From CBDDFN01 sp965227065 (GTDB taxonomy: Bacteria; Pseudomonadota; Alphaproteobacteria; SPJN01): DNA of 64,000 bases. The stretch's first letter is position 1, and each line of letters begins with the position of its first letter. The notes under the pieces were generated by a model. It was not told where the DNA came from and did no database searches. It saw nothing but the letters and a program-made list of their open reading frames with translations. The translations under genes were made by a program, and so were the position numbers. The stretch lies in assembly GCA_965227065.1 (NCBI GenBank), contig CBDDFN010000020.1:62001-126000 (forward strand). Direction: 5' to 3'. Below, in pieces: positions 57,027 to 64,000 of this stretch.

Positions 57027-57201
57027 GCCCTCTGCGCCGGTTCACCTATTGGAGCCGTGCGAGAAACCGGGCCTGCCGGAAAACCCAACCTTTTATGATC
57101 TGGCAGAGGCCTTAATCCGGGCATGGGGGAGCATTGACAAGTGCAATGCCGATAAGCGGGCGATAGGTGAGGTGCTGGGGGCCGATTTCGGTTTACAGTG
57201 A
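56896..57201 (+). CDS. Rz1-like outer-membrane lipoprotein spanin, nested in Rz
   Basis: 101 residues in the +1 frame relative to Rz, starting within it (131-bp overlap). MTRSQKTSEPLIRYAARRLA precedes a signal sequence with lipobox LSLAAC (Cys32), and the mature part is proline-rich (PIAVPTLVKPSAP), as in Rz1. Last phage gene before attR. Confidence 0.85.
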   Translation: MTRSQKTSEPLIRYAARRLALTSLLALSLAACSQKPIAVPTLVKPSAPVHLLEPCEKPGLPENPTFYDLAEALIRAWGSIDKCNADKRAIGEVLGADFGLQ

Positions 57202-57281
57202 CGTTTCTAAGCCTTTGATTCCATTGTGTGGATAACTTTGCCGGTTTCCAGGCAACCCACTGAGTCTAAAGGGTTAAAAGG

Positions 57282-57329
57282 GGAATCATAATCCGCGTGT
57301 CGGGAGTTCAAGTCTCTCCTCCGCTACCA
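57282..57329 (+). other. Right attachment site (attR), 48-bp duplicate of the tRNA-Met 3' half
   Basis: Identical to 17190-17237, from GGAATCATAATCC to CTACCA. The upstream half of the tRNA is absent (replaced by phage sequence AAAGGGTTAAAAGG), so this copy is not a tRNA gene. It lies 81 bp after the last phage gene. Confidence 0.92.
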
Positions 57330-57347
57330 TTTCCCCGCATTTGTCCG

Positions 57348-58442
57348 TTACCGCATCCAGCTATCGCGCGCTTTCTCACCTCCTGGTGTGATGGGCAGGC
57401 GTGGCGGCGCGTCGGGCGTGGCGGGCAGGGGCGCGGTCAACTGATTAATCGCAGAGGGGCCCAGCCGGGTTTGGACAGTGGTCTTGTCGTCCGCGGACAA
57501 GGCTTCGTAGTGATCCTGCAAATCCGCCAGACACCACAGGCGGAAGGGCTTGGTGAATTCCTGCCATTCCACCCCCAAGGATGTGCTCACGGTCCATTTA
57601 TCGCCATTTGCGACCGCTTGGGCATTGGCGCGCAGATAAGGCAGATAAGCGTCCGTGATGTGCGACAGCAGGGGATCAAGATCGGCCGGAACCGCATCGA
57701 TCACCGGCAGTTTTTCAAAATCAGACGGCTTGATGGCCCACAGGCGCGCCGCCCACAATAAAACGTACGGCGCGCGGTCCTGCATGATGGGACCGGGGAC
57801 CGGATCGGCAAAGAAATGCCGGAAGAAGGGGGCAAACAGGCCGAAATCGGCTTCGCAAGGCCGATCCCCCAGCAGAAAAGGCCGCCGCTCAAAGATGCTG
57901 TTCAATTCATCAAGCAACCACAGATAAACCCCCTCGGTCGCGTCTTTTTGCGCTTTGGTGCGCACCCCGTCGCGTTTGACATAGATGCCGAGTTGCCGGG
58001 CGATGGTGAGGCGTTTTTTCAGCCGCCGGGGGGCGGGGATATCAATGCCGAATTGATCGACGATCCGGCCTGATTGCATGTGCCGCGAATCCGGGTGGTT
58101 CCAGCGGTAATACATGGCCGGCCGCCATAAATATTCATCGGCCCAGTCTTCAATCAGCCGGCTCACAAAGCGGGTGGCGCCGGGCGCGGCGCTCAGTGTT
58201 GGGCCATCGGCATGCTCTTCAAGATAACGCAGGATCAGCGTGGTATCAGACAAGAACCGGCCATCGGGCAATTCAATATAGGGCATGTGCTGGATGCCGA
58301 CTTTGCGCGCCAGCTGCGGCCATTTTTTGGACGTGATGTTTTTGCGCGTGTAGGCAATGCCCTTGGCGCGCAAGATTGCTTCAAGCTTTCCGGTGAACAG
58401 GCTGAGGTCGAGGCCCCAGACAATCCATGGTTGGTCTGACAT
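57348..58442 (-). CDS. Glutathione S-transferase-like protein
   Basis: 364 residues. Thioredoxin-fold N-terminal domain: WGLDLSLFTGKLEAILRAKG, HMPYIELPDGRFLSDTTLIL (cis-Pro and the SDT glutathione-contact motif). An extended helical GST C-terminal domain follows (RPFLLGDRPCEADFGLFAPF, with N-cap type GDRP...AD). It is longer than usual (about 220). The substrate is unknown. It starts 14 bp from a divergent region leading to the DUF2256 gene. Confidence 0.85.
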   Translation of the reverse strand: MSDQPWIVWGLDLSLFTGKLEAILRAKGIAYTRKNITSKKWPQLARKVGIQHMPYIELPDGRFLSDTTLILRYLEEHADGPTLSAAPGATRFVSRLIEDWADEYLWRPAMYYRWNHPDSRHMQSGRIVDQFGIDIPAPRRLKKRLTIARQLGIYVKRDGVRTKAQKDATEGVYLWLLDELNSIFERRPFLLGDRPCEADFGLFAPFFRHFFADPVPGPIMQDRAPYVLLWAARLWAIKPSDFEKLPVIDAVPADLDPLLSHITDAYLPYLRANAQAVANGDKWTVSTSLGVEWQEFTKPFRLWCLADLQDHYEALSADDKTTVQTRLGPSAINQLTAPLPATPDAPPRLPITPGGEKARDSWMR

Positions 58443-58517
58443 GATTTCCCCCTATTGTGTGGGGAGCCTAGCAGTCGGGCGATTGAGCCGCCAAGCGTGT
58501 TGCTGCGTATCACCGGC

Positions 58518-58670
58518 ATGAAGAAGAAGCATCTGCCTGAGAAAATCTGCATCGTGTGCGCCCGGCCGTTCAGTTGGCGCAAGAAATGGGCTCGCGACTG
58601 GGAGGAGGTGCGCTATTGCTCGGAACGTTGCAGGCGCTCACGCCAGATGGTCCAGAAAGGCCGCCGCTGA
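58518..58670 (+). CDS. DUF2256 zinc-binding protein
   Basis: 50 residues, MKKKHLPEKICIVCARPFSW then WARDWEEVRYCSERCRRSR, the fixed pattern of DUF2256 with four Cys for one zinc. DUF2256 genes commonly neighbour FeS cryptochrome/photolyase genes, as here. The two genes converge and overlap by 33 bp at their 3' ends. The molecular role is unknown. Confidence 0.88.
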   Translation: MKKKHLPEKICIVCARPFSWRKKWARDWEEVRYCSERCRRSRQMVQKGRR

Positions 58671-60149
58671 GGCGCGCAGTCCGGTCTGTTTGGCGTCGTC
58701 CATGCGGTGCCATGTGCGATAGATGGGCCCCATGCGCGGATTGGCCTGGAGCACGTCTTCATGGCGGGCCACGAAATCCCAGTAGAGTGCATTGAATGGA
58801 CAGGCATCGGGCCCGGTTCGCTTCGACACTTTATAGTGGCACCCATCGCAATCGTTGGACATGCGTTTGATATATTGCCTCGACGCGGCATAAGGCTTGG
58901 ACGCCATCACACCGCCATCGGCAAACTGGCTCATCCCCAGCGTGTTGGGTAGTTCAACCCATTCCAGCGCATCCACATAGACCGCCAGATACCATTTATG
59001 GACCTCTATCGGATCGGCACCGATCAGCAGGGCGAAGGTTCCGGTGATCATGAGGCGCTGAATATGATGGGCATAACCGTGCGCGATGGTCTGGCTGATC
59101 GCGGCGCGCAAACACGCCAACTCGGTCTCGCCGGTCCAATAGAAAGTGGGCAGGGGGCGGTTGGCCCCAAGCACGTTTCTGTCTTGATAGGCCGGCATGG
59201 TGTGCCAATACAGGCCGCGGACATATTCCCGCCAGCCAAGCACTTGCCGGATGAACCCCTCCACCGCGTTGAGCGGTGCGGCACCGTCCAGATAAGCCTG
59301 CTCGGCCCGGCGGCAGACCTCAAGCGGGTCGAGCAATCCCAGATTGAGGGATGAGGAAATCAGGCTGTGATTGAGGAACGGCTCGTCCGTCAGCATGGCG
59401 TCTTGCGTGGCGCCGAACCGGGGCAGACGGTGGGTGATAAAATCATCGAGCGCCGCTTGAGCCTCCGCCCTTGTCACAGGCCAGCCAAAAGTGGCGGCTG
59501 ATCCCATATGATCGCCGAAACGGGCTTCCACCAGATCCATCACGCTTCGGGTGATCGCATCAGGCGCAAACCGCCGGGGCGGAGCAAAAGCCTGATCAGG
59601 GTCAGCGGGCGCGCGATTGTCGGTGTCATAATTCCATTGGCCGCCTTCGGGGCGATCATCTGACATCAGCAGGCCGGTTTGCCGGCGTAACAGCCGGTAG
59701 AAATATTCAAGCCGCAGGCTCTTGCGGCCTTCAGCCCACTGCTGGAATGTCTCAAGCGGGGCGATAAAGCGTGTGTCGGCGACCTCGATGAGGTTGGGGA
59801 GGGCTGTTTTGAGCGCGTGCCGGACCCGGTATTCGCCTGGATGCGTGATGACCAGCCGGTCGGGCTTGTGCCGCGCTGCGGCCCGGCTGATTTCGGATGT
59901 GAAGCTGCCCTGATTGCCGGGGTCGTCCAGTTCGACATACTCAACGGTCCAGCCATCGGCGCGCAGTTCAGCTGCGAAATGGCGCATGGCTGACAAGAAC
60001 AGCACAATCTTGTGCTTGTGATGCGGCACGATGCGCGATTCGTCTTCCACCTCCATCATCAGGATGCGATCGCGGTCACGGTTGGCGGTTTCGAGGGCGG
60101 TTCCCTGAACGCTCAACTGGTCTCCCAAAACGACAATCAGGTCAGACAC
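58638..60149 (-). CDS. FeS-type bacterial cryptochrome/(6-4) photolyase
   Basis: 503 residues from the GTG at 60149 (VSDLIVVLGDQLS), which has GGGGAGAGAG upstream. A longer reading adds 33 residues without family support. The cluster motif CDGCHYKVSKRTGPDACPFN and the earlier domain GDQLSVQ...VLFLSAMRHFA identify the CryB/PhrB class with a [4Fe-4S] centre and FAD/lumazine cofactors. It repairs UV (6-4) photoproducts or acts as a light sensor. Confidence 0.9.
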   Translation of the reverse strand: MSDLIVVLGDQLSVQGTALETANRDRDRILMMEVEDESRIVPHHKHKIVLFLSAMRHFAAELRADGWTVEYVELDDPGNQGSFTSEISRAAARHKPDRLVITHPGEYRVRHALKTALPNLIEVADTRFIAPLETFQQWAEGRKSLRLEYFYRLLRRQTGLLMSDDRPEGGQWNYDTDNRAPADPDQAFAPPRRFAPDAITRSVMDLVEARFGDHMGSAATFGWPVTRAEAQAALDDFITHRLPRFGATQDAMLTDEPFLNHSLISSSLNLGLLDPLEVCRRAEQAYLDGAAPLNAVEGFIRQVLGWREYVRGLYWHTMPAYQDRNVLGANRPLPTFYWTGETELACLRAAISQTIAHGYAHHIQRLMITGTFALLIGADPIEVHKWYLAVYVDALEWVELPNTLGMSQFADGGVMASKPYAASRQYIKRMSNDCDGCHYKVSKRTGPDACPFNALYWDFVARHEDVLQANPRMGPIYRTWHRMDDAKQTGLRASAAAFLDHLA

Positions 60150-60604
60150 TTGATAACTCTCTCCCCAGGCAGCGGCAGTGTTGGTGATACGCAGCGCCGG
60201 GTGCGTTTGGCTCACCGTCTGCGACACAGGGGACGGCGAGTTGTCCACACAATGGGCTGAAGCCTTCGTGAAAACCTGAAACAGACCATGCGGAAAGCAA
60301 CAACCTTCGGATGTTTATCCACAGAATGCCCCCCATGATCCCATAGTTTGCGACAAAACCGGGGCTTTCGGTTTCAGCTTCATGACGCACAGGGTGATGA
60401 AGCGTGAATGTGCGTCACCAAAAACCGCTCCATGTCGCCAAATCGACACAAAAACCTCCAATCCACTGTCACACACTGCATTGAAACTCCCTCCCCGAGA
60501 GACAGTGGGGGGCAGTGCCGGTGGGGCGCTGAACTCTGCTTGTCTGATCACTTTTTCGTTCTGCGCACACGGCCCATCGGGGCTATCTGAGTTAGGGGAT
60601 CGCA
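60150..60604. other. 455-bp intergenic region between photolyase and phosphatase genes
   Basis: No gene seen. It holds a DnaA-box-like TTATCCACA (60315-60323), a long perfect inverted repeat (60383-60417) and the upstream regions of two divergent genes. A stretch CTGTCACACACTGCATTG near 60467 resembles a weak Pho box, but the match is poor. Confidence 0.5.
60383..60417. promoter_or_regulatory. Perfect 9-bp inverted repeat upstream of the phosphatase gene
   Basis: TGACGCACA (60383-60391) and TGTGCGTCA (60409-60417) are exact inverted copies separated by 17 bp, about 190 bp before the start of the secreted phosphatase. No T-tract follows, so an operator for a dimeric regulator is more likely than a terminator. 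Confidence 0.45.
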
Positions 60605-63600
60605 ATGGCTTTCACGCTGCAAATTCTTCACGCGTCTGACCTTGAAGGCGGTGTTGACGCTATCGTCAACGCACCGAACTTCGCGACCGTCATCGACGCA
60701 CTGGATGACACTTACGCCAACACCGTCATCATTTCGGCTGGCGACAACTATCTGTCTGGTCCGTTCTTCAACGCCTCGACCGACTTTGCGGTGCGTGCGG
60801 CCCTGCAGGAAGCCTATCAGAACCTGTTTGCTGAGCCGGGCCTGACCAATATCCGCGAAGGTGGCGGCCGCGTTGATGTGGCGATTGCCAATCTGATCGG
60901 GATTGAAGCCTCGGCCATCGGCAACCACGAATTCGATCTGGGCTCGGACACCTTTGCTTCCATCATCAACGGCGATGTGCGCGGCGCGGGCCTTGGCGAT
61001 ATCCGCCATCTGGGTGCGCAGTTCCCCTATCTGTCGGCCAATCTGGACTTCTCAGGCGATGCCTCGCTTGCTGATCTGTTCCGCCCGCTTGCCGACGGTA
61101 TCGGCCTCAACACCGAATTTGATCTGACGGTTGGAGAAGCGCAGGCCGGCGACACGCCGAAGAAAATCGCGCCTGCGACCATCATCATGGAAGGCGGCGA
61201 GCCGATCGGTGTTGTCGGCGCCACCACCCAGCTTCTTGAAACCATTTCCTCGCCTTCGGGCACCGTTGGCACCGCCGGCACCACCAATGACATGGACGCG
61301 CTGGCGGCTGTCCTTCAGCCGGTGATCGACGCGCTGACCGGCGCGGGCGTCAACAAAATCATCCTGACTTCACACCTTCAGCAATTCGCGCTTGAGCAAG
61401 AGCTCGCCGGCAAGCTGCACGGTGTGGACGTGATCATCGCGGGTGGCTCCGACACGATCGTCGCCGACGCCACCGACCCGCTGCGTCTGGGTGACACGGC
61501 CGATGTGGTTGGCTATCCCTTCATGGGCACCAATGCAGACGGCGATCCGGTTGCGATTGTCTCGACCGACGGTGAATATTCCTATGTCGGCCGCCTGGTC
61601 GTTGAATTCGACGCCATGGGCAAAATCATCCCCGGCTCGATCTCCGACGTTGAATCAGGCGCCTTTGCCACGGATGAAACCGGTGTTCTGGCCGTCACCG
61701 GCGAAGCCACCCTGCAAGACGCCATCGACGCAAGCTTCAAAGGTACTGAAGTGCAAAAGCTGGTCGACGCCGTGTCGGGTGTTGTAATCGCCAAGGATGG
61801 CGACATTGCCGGCAAAACGACGGTCTATATTGAAGGCCGCCGCGAATTTGTCCGCACCGAAGAAACCACGCTGGGCAATCTGTCGGCCGACGCCAATCTC
61901 TGGGCGGCCAAGCAGGTTGATGACAGTGTGATGGTGTCGATCAAGAACGGTGGCGGCATCCGCTCGGCCATCGGTGAGATTGACGGGCTGACCGGTGAGC
62001 TTCTGCCGCCGCAAGACAATGCCGCTGCGGGCAAGCAGGCCGGCGATGTTTCGCTGCTCGACATTGAAAACGCGCTGCGCTTCAACAATGGCCTGACCCT
62101 GCTGACCCTGACGGCTGAAGAGCTGATCGAAGTTCTTGAGCATGCCGTGTCGGCAACCGGCCCGGGCAACACGCCGGGTCAGTTTGCGCAAGTCGGCGGG
62201 ATCAACTTCGCGTTTGACGCCAGCCTGCCTGCAGGTGAGCGTGTCACCTCGGCGGCGATTGTCGATGAGTGGGGCAAAATCTGCGACGTGCTGCTCGTCA
62301 ATGGCGAGCTGGTCGGCGATGCGGGCCGCGAAATCCGCGTCGTGACCTTGAACTTCATGGCTGACGGTGGCGACGGCTATCCCTTCCCGGCCTTCGGCGA
62401 AGATCGCGTCGATCTGGGTGGCGAGCAAGACGCCCTTTACGACTATCTGGCCGCCAACTTCTCTGACGACTGGTTCCGCGATGCCGAAACCCCCGCCAGC
62501 GAAGACATCCGTATCCAGAATGCGGCTGAACGCGCCGATGAAGTGATCGCCCCCCAGGGTGACGAAAATTTCAATCTGGTGAAAATCGGCGGTTACGACT
62601 CAGGCATCTTTGACGAGAGCGCCGCTGAGATTGTTGCCCATGATCCCGACAATCAGCGCCTGTTTGTCGTCAATGCCGACGCCAATGAACTCGACATTCT
62701 CGACATGTCGGACCCGACCAACCTGGTCAAGGTCGGTACAAAAAGCGTTGGTGACGATGTCGCCGAAGCCGGTTCGGTGAACTCGGTTGCGGTTAAAAAC
62801 GGCCTGGTCGCGGTTGCGGTTGAAAATGACGATGAAGACATGAACGGCTTCATTGCCTTCTATGACACTGACGGCAACTTCCTGGGTGCCGTTGAAGTCG
62901 GCAACCTGCCCGACATGGTCACCTTCACGCCCGATGGCACCAAGGTTCTGGTCGCCAATGAAGGCGAGCCGACCGATGCCGGCGATCCGATGGGCTCGAT
63001 CTCGATCATCGACGTGTCGGGTGGTGTTGATGCCGCCACGGTTCAAAATCTTGACTTCACCGCCTTTGACGGCCGTGAGGTTGAGCTGGCCAATCGCGGC
63101 GTGCGTATCTTCCCCGATACGGATGCCTCGGTTGATTTTGAACCCGAATATATCTCGGTCTCGCCTGATGGAACCAAAGCGTTCGTCACCCTTCAGGAAG
63201 CCAATGCGGTTGCCGTGGTTGACATCGAAGCTGGCACCATTCTCGACATTCAGGGCCTGGGCGTGAAGGACTTCAGCCTCGACCTGCCGACCCTCGAAAC
63301 CGCTGATTTTGTCGATCTGCCGCTGCTCGGCACTGATGCCAATGGCCTCGACATCTTTATGGGTGGTTTCTCGGGCCTGTTCTTCAATGGTTACAATGAA
63401 GACAATGGCAACTATCAGTTCCTGGCGGTGCCCGATCGCGGCCCCAATGGCAGCGATGTGGTTGACGGTGCGCGCACCTTCAACCTGCCCGACTATCAGG
63501 CCCGTGTGGTTCAGATCGAAGTTGATCCGACAACCATGACCGCCCAAGTCGTCGATCAGATCTTCTTCACCGATGGTGAAGGCAATCCGATCACCGGCCT

Positions 63601-64000
63601 GCCCAACATTGAAGGCTTCGACGAAATCCCGGTCGATGCTGCGGGCAATCCGCTCGACTATGATCCGCTGGGTGCGGACATGGAAGGCATTGTCCAGGCC
63701 GCTGATGGCAGCTTCTGGACGGTCGATGAGTATCGCCCGGCGATCTACCATTTCGACGAAGACGGCGTCCTGATTGATCGCTTCGTGCCGACCGGCACGG
63801 CGGCGCTGGGCGGTGAGGATGCCGGTACATTCGGTACCGAAACCCTGCCGGAAGTCTATTCGGATCACCGTTCGAACCGTGGCTTTGAAGGCATGGCGTA
63901 TGATACCGACAATGACATCCTTTACGCCTTCATTCAGACCCCGATCCCCAATCCCGACAATGCCACCTCGGCTGACTCGGCGGTCATCCGCATGCTCGGC
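60605..64000 (+). CDS. Very large 5'-nucleotidase / choice-of-anchor-I / phytase-like protein, 3' end outside window
   Basis: The frame is open from ATG 60605 to the window end (1132 codons). Order: metallophosphatase domain (LQILHASDLEGG; VIISAGDNYLSGPF; AIGNHEFDLGS; LTSHLQQF), 5'-nucleotidase C-terminal domain (SIKNGGGIRSAIG, about 450-610), a beta-propeller choice-of-anchor-I region (LFVVNADANELDILDMSDPT), then an esterase-like phytase domain (AVPDRGPNGSD; MEGIVQAADGSFWTVDEYRP). There is no Sec signal peptide and the composition is very acidic and Cys-poor, so type I secretion with a C-terminal RTX-like end is likely. Role in extracellular phosphate scavenging. Confidence 0.88.
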   Translation, partial: MAFTLQILHASDLEGGVDAIVNAPNFATVIDALDDTYANTVIISAGDNYLSGPFFNASTDFAVRAALQEAYQNLFAEPGLTNIREGGGRVDVAIANLIGIEASAIGNHEFDLGSDTFASIINGDVRGAGLGDIRHLGAQFPYLSANLDFSGDASLADLFRPLADGIGLNTEFDLTVGEAQAGDTPKKIAPATIIMEGGEPIGVVGATTQLLETISSPSGTVGTAGTTNDMDALAAVLQPVIDALTGAGVNKIILTSHLQQFALEQELAGKLHGVDVIIAGGSDTIVADATDPLRLGDTADVVGYPFMGTNADGDPVAIVSTDGEYSYVGRLVVEFDAMGKIIPGSISDVESGAFATDETGVLAVTGEATLQDAIDASFKGTEVQKLVDAVSGVVIAKDGDIAGKTTVYIEGRREFVRTEETTLGNLSADANLWAAKQVDDSVMVSIKNGGGIRSAIGEIDGLTGELLPPQDNAAAGKQAGDVSLLDIENALRFNNGLTLLTLTAEELIEVLEHAVSATGPGNTPGQFAQVGGINFAFDASLPAGERVTSAAIVDEWGKICDVLLVNGELVGDAGREIRVVTLNFMADGGDGYPFPAFGEDRVDLGGEQDALYDYLAANFSDDWFRDAETPASEDIRIQNAAERADEVIAPQGDENFNLVKIGGYDSGIFDESAAEIVAHDPDNQRLFVVNADANELDILDMSDPTNLVKVGTKSVGDDVAEAGSVNSVAVKNGLVAVAVENDDEDMNGFIAFYDTDGNFLGAVEVGNLPDMVTFTPDGTKVLVANEGEPTDAGDPMGSISIIDVSGGVDAATVQNLDFTAFDGREVELANRGVRIFPDTDASVDFEPEYISVSPDGTKAFVTLQEANAVAVVDIEAGTILDIQGLGVKDFSLDLPTLETADFVDLPLLGTDANGLDIFMGGFSGLFFNGYNEDNGNYQFLAVPDRGPNGSDVVDGARTFNLPDYQARVVQIEVDPTTMTAQVVDQIFFTDGEGNPITGLPNIEGFDEIPVDAAGNPLDYDPLGADMEGIVQAADGSFWTVDEYRPAIYHFDEDGVLIDRFVPTGTAALGGEDAGTFGTETLPEVYSDHRSNRGFEGMAYDTDNDILYAFIQTPIPNPDNATSADSAVIRMLG

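Larger units (their letters stand above)
17190..57329. mobile_element. Complete temperate podovirus prophage, about 40.1 kb
   Basis: Bounded by two exact 48-bp copies of the tRNA-Met 3' half. Contains integrase, excisionase-like gene, repressor/Cro switch, recombination and replication genes, terminase, portal, scaffold, capsid, T7-like tail and internal virion proteins, tailspike and lysis genes. Nearly all modules look intact and most genes overlap by 1-4 bp, so it may be inducible. I see no RNA polymerase, DNA polymerase or tail-length tape-measure gene. Confidence 0.95.

Noticed and set aside
57225..57233. DnaA box TGTGGATAA near attR as a replication origin
   Set aside because: Single site without A+T-rich element or clustering, so chance or an integration-host element is more likely.

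Overview
The window is chromosomal DNA of an alphaproteobacterium carrying a complete temperate prophage of about 40 kb. The host side encodes the CtrA cell-cycle control set (ctrA, its phosphotransferase chpT and its inhibitor sciP within 2 kb), which points to an alphaproteobacterium of the Caulobacterales/Hyphomonadales/Maricaulales type. I cannot name the genus from the sequence alone.

Host left flank (1-17237): a truncated S49 peptidase (sppA-like), glyQ-glyS, pyruvate phosphate dikinase, a small phosphatase, a membrane protein, the DNA repair glycosylase tag, ygfZ, a dihydroorotase-family amidohydrolase, an acrylyl-CoA reductase-like enzyme, a LysE exporter, cysQ, a DUF3553 protein, chpT/ctrA/sciP, mnmA, an EamA transporter and an elongator tRNA-Met(CAT).

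Prophage (17190-57329): it is integrated in the 3' half of tRNA-Met. A 48-bp exact copy of that half (17190-17237 and 57282-57329) marks the two ends. From left to right: integrase and excisionase-like protein; a long leftward early operon of mostly tiny, translationally coupled genes that includes an HNH protein, SSB and a Rad52-type annealing protein; a HicBA toxin-antitoxin pair; a CI-type repressor and Cro-like protein, with matched operators at both early promoters; and a rightward early operon with a VRR-NUC nuclease, a DnaA-domain-IV protein, a DUF1376 replication protein and an IS110-like (Transposase_20) protein. Exactly at the stop codon of that last gene begins an unusual array: 22 units of exactly 18 bp, each a 10-bp conserved core followed by an 8-bp spacer of unique sequence, with four core types recurring in fixed order (72-bp higher-order period). 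Then come small genes, a 472-bp structured noncoding stretch with two terminators, and a late operon: terminase, portal, scaffold, capsid, T7-like tail tubular and internal virion proteins, tailspike, and a lysis cassette (holin candidates, M15 endolysin, nested Rz/Rz1). The phage is therefore a temperate podovirus that joins a lambda-like genetic switch to a T7-like virion, with no RNA polymerase gene of its own. The tail hub gene appears split by an inserted structural gene.

Host right flank (57330-64000): a glutathione S-transferase-like protein, a DUF2256 zinc protein convergent with an FeS-type cryptochrome/photolyase, and the first 1132 residues of a very large 5'-nucleotidase/phytase-like protein that runs off the window.

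The best candidate for something undescribed is the 18-bp-period array together with the IS110-like gene that abuts it (31778-32962).
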